A stretch of 64,000 nt of DNA from Polaribacter marinaquae (GTDB lineage Bacteria > Bacteroidota > Bacteroidia > Flavobacteriales > Flavobacteriaceae). The translations under genes and the position numbers were made by a program. The DNA is taken from contig NZ_CP150496.1 of assembly GCF_038019025.1 (NCBI RefSeq), positions 585,501 through 649,500 of the forward strand, read 5' to 3'. Under the pieces are notes generated by a model. The model had not been told where the DNA came from. It did no database searches and was given only the letters and a program-made list of their open reading frames with translations. This document shows positions 61,245 to 64,000 of the stretch, in pieces (position 1 is the first letter of the stretch; every line of letters starts with the position of its first letter).

Positions 61245-61661
61245 ATGCTTGATATACCTAAAGACAAGAAGATAATTTTATTTGATGGTGTTTGTAATTT
61301 ATGCAATAATGCGGTTACAAAAACGATTAAATACGATAAAAAAAACGAGTTTCTTTTTACTGCGCTTCAATCTAAAAAGGGTACAGAAATTATAAACTAT
61401 TTGGGCATTGATACGCGTAAACTAGACTCAATTATTTTATATGAACCTGGCGTTTCTTATGATGTAAAAGCAACAGCAGCTTTAAAAATTATGCAATCTT
61501 TTGGTGGTTTATGGCATGTAACACGCATATTTTACTTATTTCCAGAGAGTTTTAGAAATCATGTGTACGAGTTTGTTGCTAAAAACCGTTACAAATGGTT
61601 TGGCAAAAAAGAGCAATGCATGATACCCACCAAAGAGTTAAAAGCAAAATTTTTAGATTAG
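61245..61661 (+). CDS. DCC-family thiol-disulfide oxidoreductase (YuxK-like)
   Basis: A 138-residue cytoplasmic thioredoxin-like protein. It opens LFDGVCNLCNNAV, with the D-x-x-CxxC motif (D14, C17, C20) that names the DCC family (DUF393). Conserved FTALQSKKG and VTRIFYLFPESFRN follow. A redox role is likely but no partner is known. It is the first of two neighbouring genes: the HAD hydrolase ATG is 2 bases after its stop. Confidence 0.9.
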   Translation: MLDIPKDKKIILFDGVCNLCNNAVTKTIKYDKKNEFLFTALQSKKGTEIINYLGIDTRKLDSIILYEPGVSYDVKATAALKIMQSFGGLWHVTRIFYLFPESFRNHVYEFVAKNRYKWFGKKEQCMIPTKELKAKFLD

Positions 61662-61663
61662 TT

Positions 61664-62320
61664 ATGAAATTACCTTCACAAATAAAGTGTGTTATTTTTG
61701 ATATGGATGGTGTAATTATAGATTCTGAAGAGATTCATAAAAAAGCCTATTACGAAACTTTTAATTCTTTAAACCTTACCGTTTCTGATGCTTTGTACAA
61801 ATCTTTTACAGGATCTTCTACAATAAACGCTTTTCAAAAATTAGTAAAACACTTTCAGCTAAATGAAAATCCAGAAGATTTGGTTTTAGATAAACGCAGG
61901 CGATACGTTAACTTTTTCGAAAACGACCCGCACTTGCATTTGGTTGCCGGTGTAGAAGATTTAATAAAATACCTCTACCAGAAAAACATCACATTGGTAC
62001 TCGCCTCTTCTTCTGCCATGATTAACATCAATCGTGTTTTTGATCGTTTTAATTTACATCAATATTTTGCGGCTAAAATTAGTGGCGCAGATTTAAAGGA
62101 ATCGAAACCAAACCCAGAAATTTTTAACAAAGCAGCTGTTTTAGGAAATACACCCAAAGAAAACTGTGTGGTTATTGAAGATTCTGACAATGGTGTTAAA
62201 GCTGCTAATGATGCCAATATCTTTGTTTTTGGGTATGCTAATATTTTATCCGAAGGACAAACATTAGCAAATGCCGATGCGGTTATTAAAGATTTTAAAG
62301 ATTTAAAATCGATACTATAA
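61664..62320 (+). CDS. HAD-superfamily phosphatase, beta-phosphoglucomutase-like
   Basis: A 218-residue HAD protein. Motif I is FDMDGVIIDSEE with nucleophile D13 and general acid D15, motif II the serine run in VLASSSAM, the lysine of motif III in KESKPNPEIF, and motif IV VIEDSDNGVKAA. A four-helix cap sits between. It dephosphorylates a sugar phosphate or isomerises glucose-phosphate; the exact substrate is open. The frame is open from 61595, but ATG 61664 is the conserved start and sits 2 bases after the DCC gene stop. A terminator follows. Confidence 0.9.
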   Translation: MKLPSQIKCVIFDMDGVIIDSEEIHKKAYYETFNSLNLTVSDALYKSFTGSSTINAFQKLVKHFQLNENPEDLVLDKRRRYVNFFENDPHLHLVAGVEDLIKYLYQKNITLVLASSSAMININRVFDRFNLHQYFAAKISGADLKESKPNPEIFNKAAVLGNTPKENCVVIEDSDNGVKAANDANIFVFGYANILSEGQTLANADAVIKDFKDLKSIL

Positions 62321-62342
62321 CTTTTTGTAAATAGCACTCTAT

Positions 62343-62374
62343 AAGGTACAGTATTTACAAACTGTACTTTTTTT
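62343..62374 (+). terminator. Terminator after the HAD gene
   Basis: Ten-base arms 62343-62352 and 62361-62370 with one G-U pair and an 8-base loop, followed by a T run. Confidence 0.8.
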
Positions 62375-62422
62375 GTATCTTAGAGATTCTACGTTTTTTA
62401 AAATACTTTTAAAACCAAGCTT

Positions 62423-62800
62423 ATGAATCTCGAAAACAATAAAAAAAATGCCATTGCATTTTATAAAATGGCTTACGAAGGCAATCCAGAAAAGGCTGTA
62501 GCCTTGTATGTTGGTGACACCTATATTCAGCACAACCCTTTGGTAGCAGATGCCCCGCAAGCATTTATCGATTATTTTACTAGAATGCACAAAGAGTATC
62601 AAGACAAGTCTATTCAGTTTGTAAGAACAATTGCAGAAGGCGATTTGGTGGCACTACACACACATCAAATTTGGCCAGGAAATGACCAATATGTTACTAT
62701 GGATTTCTTTAGATTTACAGATGATGGTAAAATTGTTGAGCATTGGGATAGCATACAGCAAGTGCCTAAAACATCTGCCAACAATAATACGATGTACTAA
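62423..62800 (+). CDS. SnoaL-like/NTF2-fold protein
   Basis: A 125-residue protein of the NTF2-like superfamily. It has NAIAFYKMAYEGNPEKAVALY, the core QHNPLVADAPQAFIDYF, ALHTHQIW and the end KIVEHWDSIQQVP, which is the SnoaL-like polyketide cyclase-type pattern with its EHWD motif. Such small proteins often act as isomerases, cyclases or ligand binders; here the substrate is unknown. It is a single-gene unit between a terminator and the EgtB-type gene. Confidence 0.88.
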   Translation: MNLENNKKNAIAFYKMAYEGNPEKAVALYVGDTYIQHNPLVADAPQAFIDYFTRMHKEYQDKSIQFVRTIAEGDLVALHTHQIWPGNDQYVTMDFFRFTDDGKIVEHWDSIQQVPKTSANNNTMY

Positions 62801-62997
62801 TTTTTACACTAAAGAACAGCATACGAATCAGTTAAAAAACAATTACGAATTCTTTAGAAAGCTTTCCAAAAATTAGAATAGCAATTCATGTGAATTTAAT
62901 GTAATGTTTCTTTTAACTTATGTACTAAGTAGGTAGCAATGCACTATAATTTTAGTAAATTTCACAAAACAATTAAACAAAGACCCCATTATAATTA

Positions 62998-64000
62998 ATG
63001 CAGCTAAAAGAAAACTATAAAAAAATTAGAACTGCTACGATAGCCTTTTGCAATCATTTAGAAATAGAAGATTTTGCCATACAAGTGGCAAAATTTGCGA
63101 GTCCTGCAAAATGGCATTTGGCACATACTACTTGGTTTTTCGAAACCTTTATCTTAAAAGAAATAGATAAAAACTACCTAGAGTTTGATGCTAATTTTAA
63201 CTACTTATTTAATAGTTATTACAACAATGTTGGTAGCAGAGTTTTGCAAAACAACAGAGGTAACATGTCTAGACCTAGCACAAATACTATTTTCGAATAC
63301 AGAAAGCATGTAGATGCTAAAATGCTAGCAGTAATAGATCGCATTACAGATCAAAAAATTATCGATTTAATTGTTTTAGGTTTACAACACGAGCAACAAC
63401 ATCAAGAATTATTGGTTACTGATGTAAAATATATGTTGGGGCACAACCCTTTACTACCAACCTTTGCAGATACATACAATTTGGTTGCCCATAAAAACAC
63501 AGCGCATACAAGTATTAAAACTGCCGCAGGTGTGTATACTATTGGGCATCAAGAAAAAGGGTTTTGTTATGATAATGAACTCGGCGTGCATAAAGTATAT
63601 GTAGCAGATTTTGAAATAGACAATTACCTAGTAACTAATAGAGATTTTATAGATTTTATAGAGGCTGGCGGTTATACAGATTTTAACCTTTGGTTAGATG
63701 AAGGTTGGTCTTGGATACAAGATCAAAAAATAAATGCGCCTATGTATTGGCATAAAATAAATAACCAATGGCATTATTACACTTTAGCAGGTTTACAAAA
63801 AATAGACTTAGATGCGGTGTTGTGCCATATTAGTTATTTTGAAGCCAATGCATTTGCAACTTTTAAAAACAAACGATTACCAACAGAATTTGAATGGGAA
63901 ATTGCTGCTAAAAAATTAGACTGGGGCTTGCGTTGGGAATGGACAAATAGTGCGTATTTGCCCTACCCTGGTTTTGTTACTGCAAACGGTGCCGTTGGCG
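62998..64000 (+). CDS. egtB: Ergothioneine-type sulfoxide synthase (EgtB-like), 3' end cut by window
   Basis: ATG 62998 opens a frame that runs to the window edge (about 334 residues seen). An N-terminal DinB-like helical domain has SPAKWHLAHTTWFFETF with H43 and LQHEQQHQELL with H131 and H135, the histidines expected to bind non-haem iron. The FGE-sulfatase domain follows (IDNYLVTNRDFIDFI, RLPTEFEWEIAA). EgtB joins a cysteine or gamma-glutamylcysteine to trimethylhistidine using O2. The partner methyltransferase gene would be expected just downstream, outside the window. OvoA is a less likely alternative. Confidence 0.9.
   Translation, partial: MQLKENYKKIRTATIAFCNHLEIEDFAIQVAKFASPAKWHLAHTTWFFETFILKEIDKNYLEFDANFNYLFNSYYNNVGSRVLQNNRGNMSRPSTNTIFEYRKHVDAKMLAVIDRITDQKIIDLIVLGLQHEQQHQELLVTDVKYMLGHNPLLPTFADTYNLVAHKNTAHTSIKTAAGVYTIGHQEKGFCYDNELGVHKVYVADFEIDNYLVTNRDFIDFIEAGGYTDFNLWLDEGWSWIQDQKINAPMYWHKINNQWHYYTLAGLQKIDLDAVLCHISYFEANAFATFKNKRLPTEFEWEIAAKKLDWGLRWEWTNSAYLPYPGFVTANGAVG

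Noticed and set aside
62801..62997. Open frame running from within the SnoaL-like gene into the gap before the EgtB-type gene
   Set aside because: It is mostly an out-of-frame shadow of the SnoaL-like gene with no domain; the gap itself shows no clear gene.
1..64000. CRISPR arrays, tRNA or rRNA genes, insertion sequences, prophage or integrase genes
   Set aside because: I looked along both strands and found no repeat-spacer pattern, cloverleaf, transposase or integrase motif.

Overview
The window looks like chromosome from a marine member of the Flavobacteriaceae, most likely Polaribacter or a close relative. This is inferred from the strong AT richness, the near absence of Shine-Dalgarno sites, repeated matches to the Bacteroidota -7 promoter box TAnnTTTG, and families largely confined to this group (DUF6452/DUF6048, DUF6787, DUF6702, DUF1835, FISUMP lipoproteins, HEVGH-type M1 peptidases). 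I see no rRNA or tRNA gene, insertion sequence, integrase, prophage or CRISPR array. Most of the window is ordinary core genome with some accessory patches.

Layout. 1-5200: the end of a DUF6452 gene, DUF6048, a 2OG-Fe(II) oxygenase, then a tight run of SUI1-like factor, DUF1835 protein, nucleoside phosphorylase, unsecreted periplasmic-binding-fold protein and a 46-residue lipoprotein, closed by a terminator. 5231-6821: an MdaB-like flavoprotein divergent from a LysR regulator, with an inverted repeat on the shared promoter. 7063-11848: LpxH-like phosphoesterase and glycosyltransferase, then ung and mutS2. 12028-17177: an operon of FAD/Fe-S oxidase, MFS transporter and aldo/keto reductase. 17234-22618: a beta-barrel protein, acyltransferase, CoA-type NUDIX, and the cysS-yidD-lgt-DUF6787 run. 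22718-25176: an ECF sigma factor, membrane partner and secreted solenoid protein. 25268-26856: meaB and a DUF3124 lipoprotein.

26956-31871: a TonB-dependent receptor, a TPR lipoprotein and two consecutive genes that each encode half of a DUF4331 protein with its own export signal. This is the best candidate for an undescribed functional system. 32064-35624: a voltage-gated ion channel with a zinc ribbon, miaA, DUF2254 and an OmpH/Skp protein. 35693-38056: a small acidic protein, a MATE exporter and a fasciclin protein. 38229-44963: tpx, dgkA, ftsK, lolA, lptF/G and a ribB whose GTP cyclohydrolase II half has lost its metal-binding and catalytic residues. 45134-45835: peptidase E.

45934-54259: three paralogous secreted proteins with a carboxypeptidase-regulatory-like domain, interrupted by a winged-helix regulator and a small membrane protein that share an operator-like sequence, then DUF6702 and two paralogous M1 metallopeptidases. 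54572-56557: lineage-specific lipoproteins (FISUMP, lipocalin-like, LprI-like) and a decayed thioredoxin/TlpA remnant. 56758-61066: a MacAB/Lol-type ABC export operon. 61245-64000: a DCC-family protein, HAD phosphatase, SnoaL-like protein and the first two thirds or so of an EgtB-type sulfoxide synthase, cut by the window edge.
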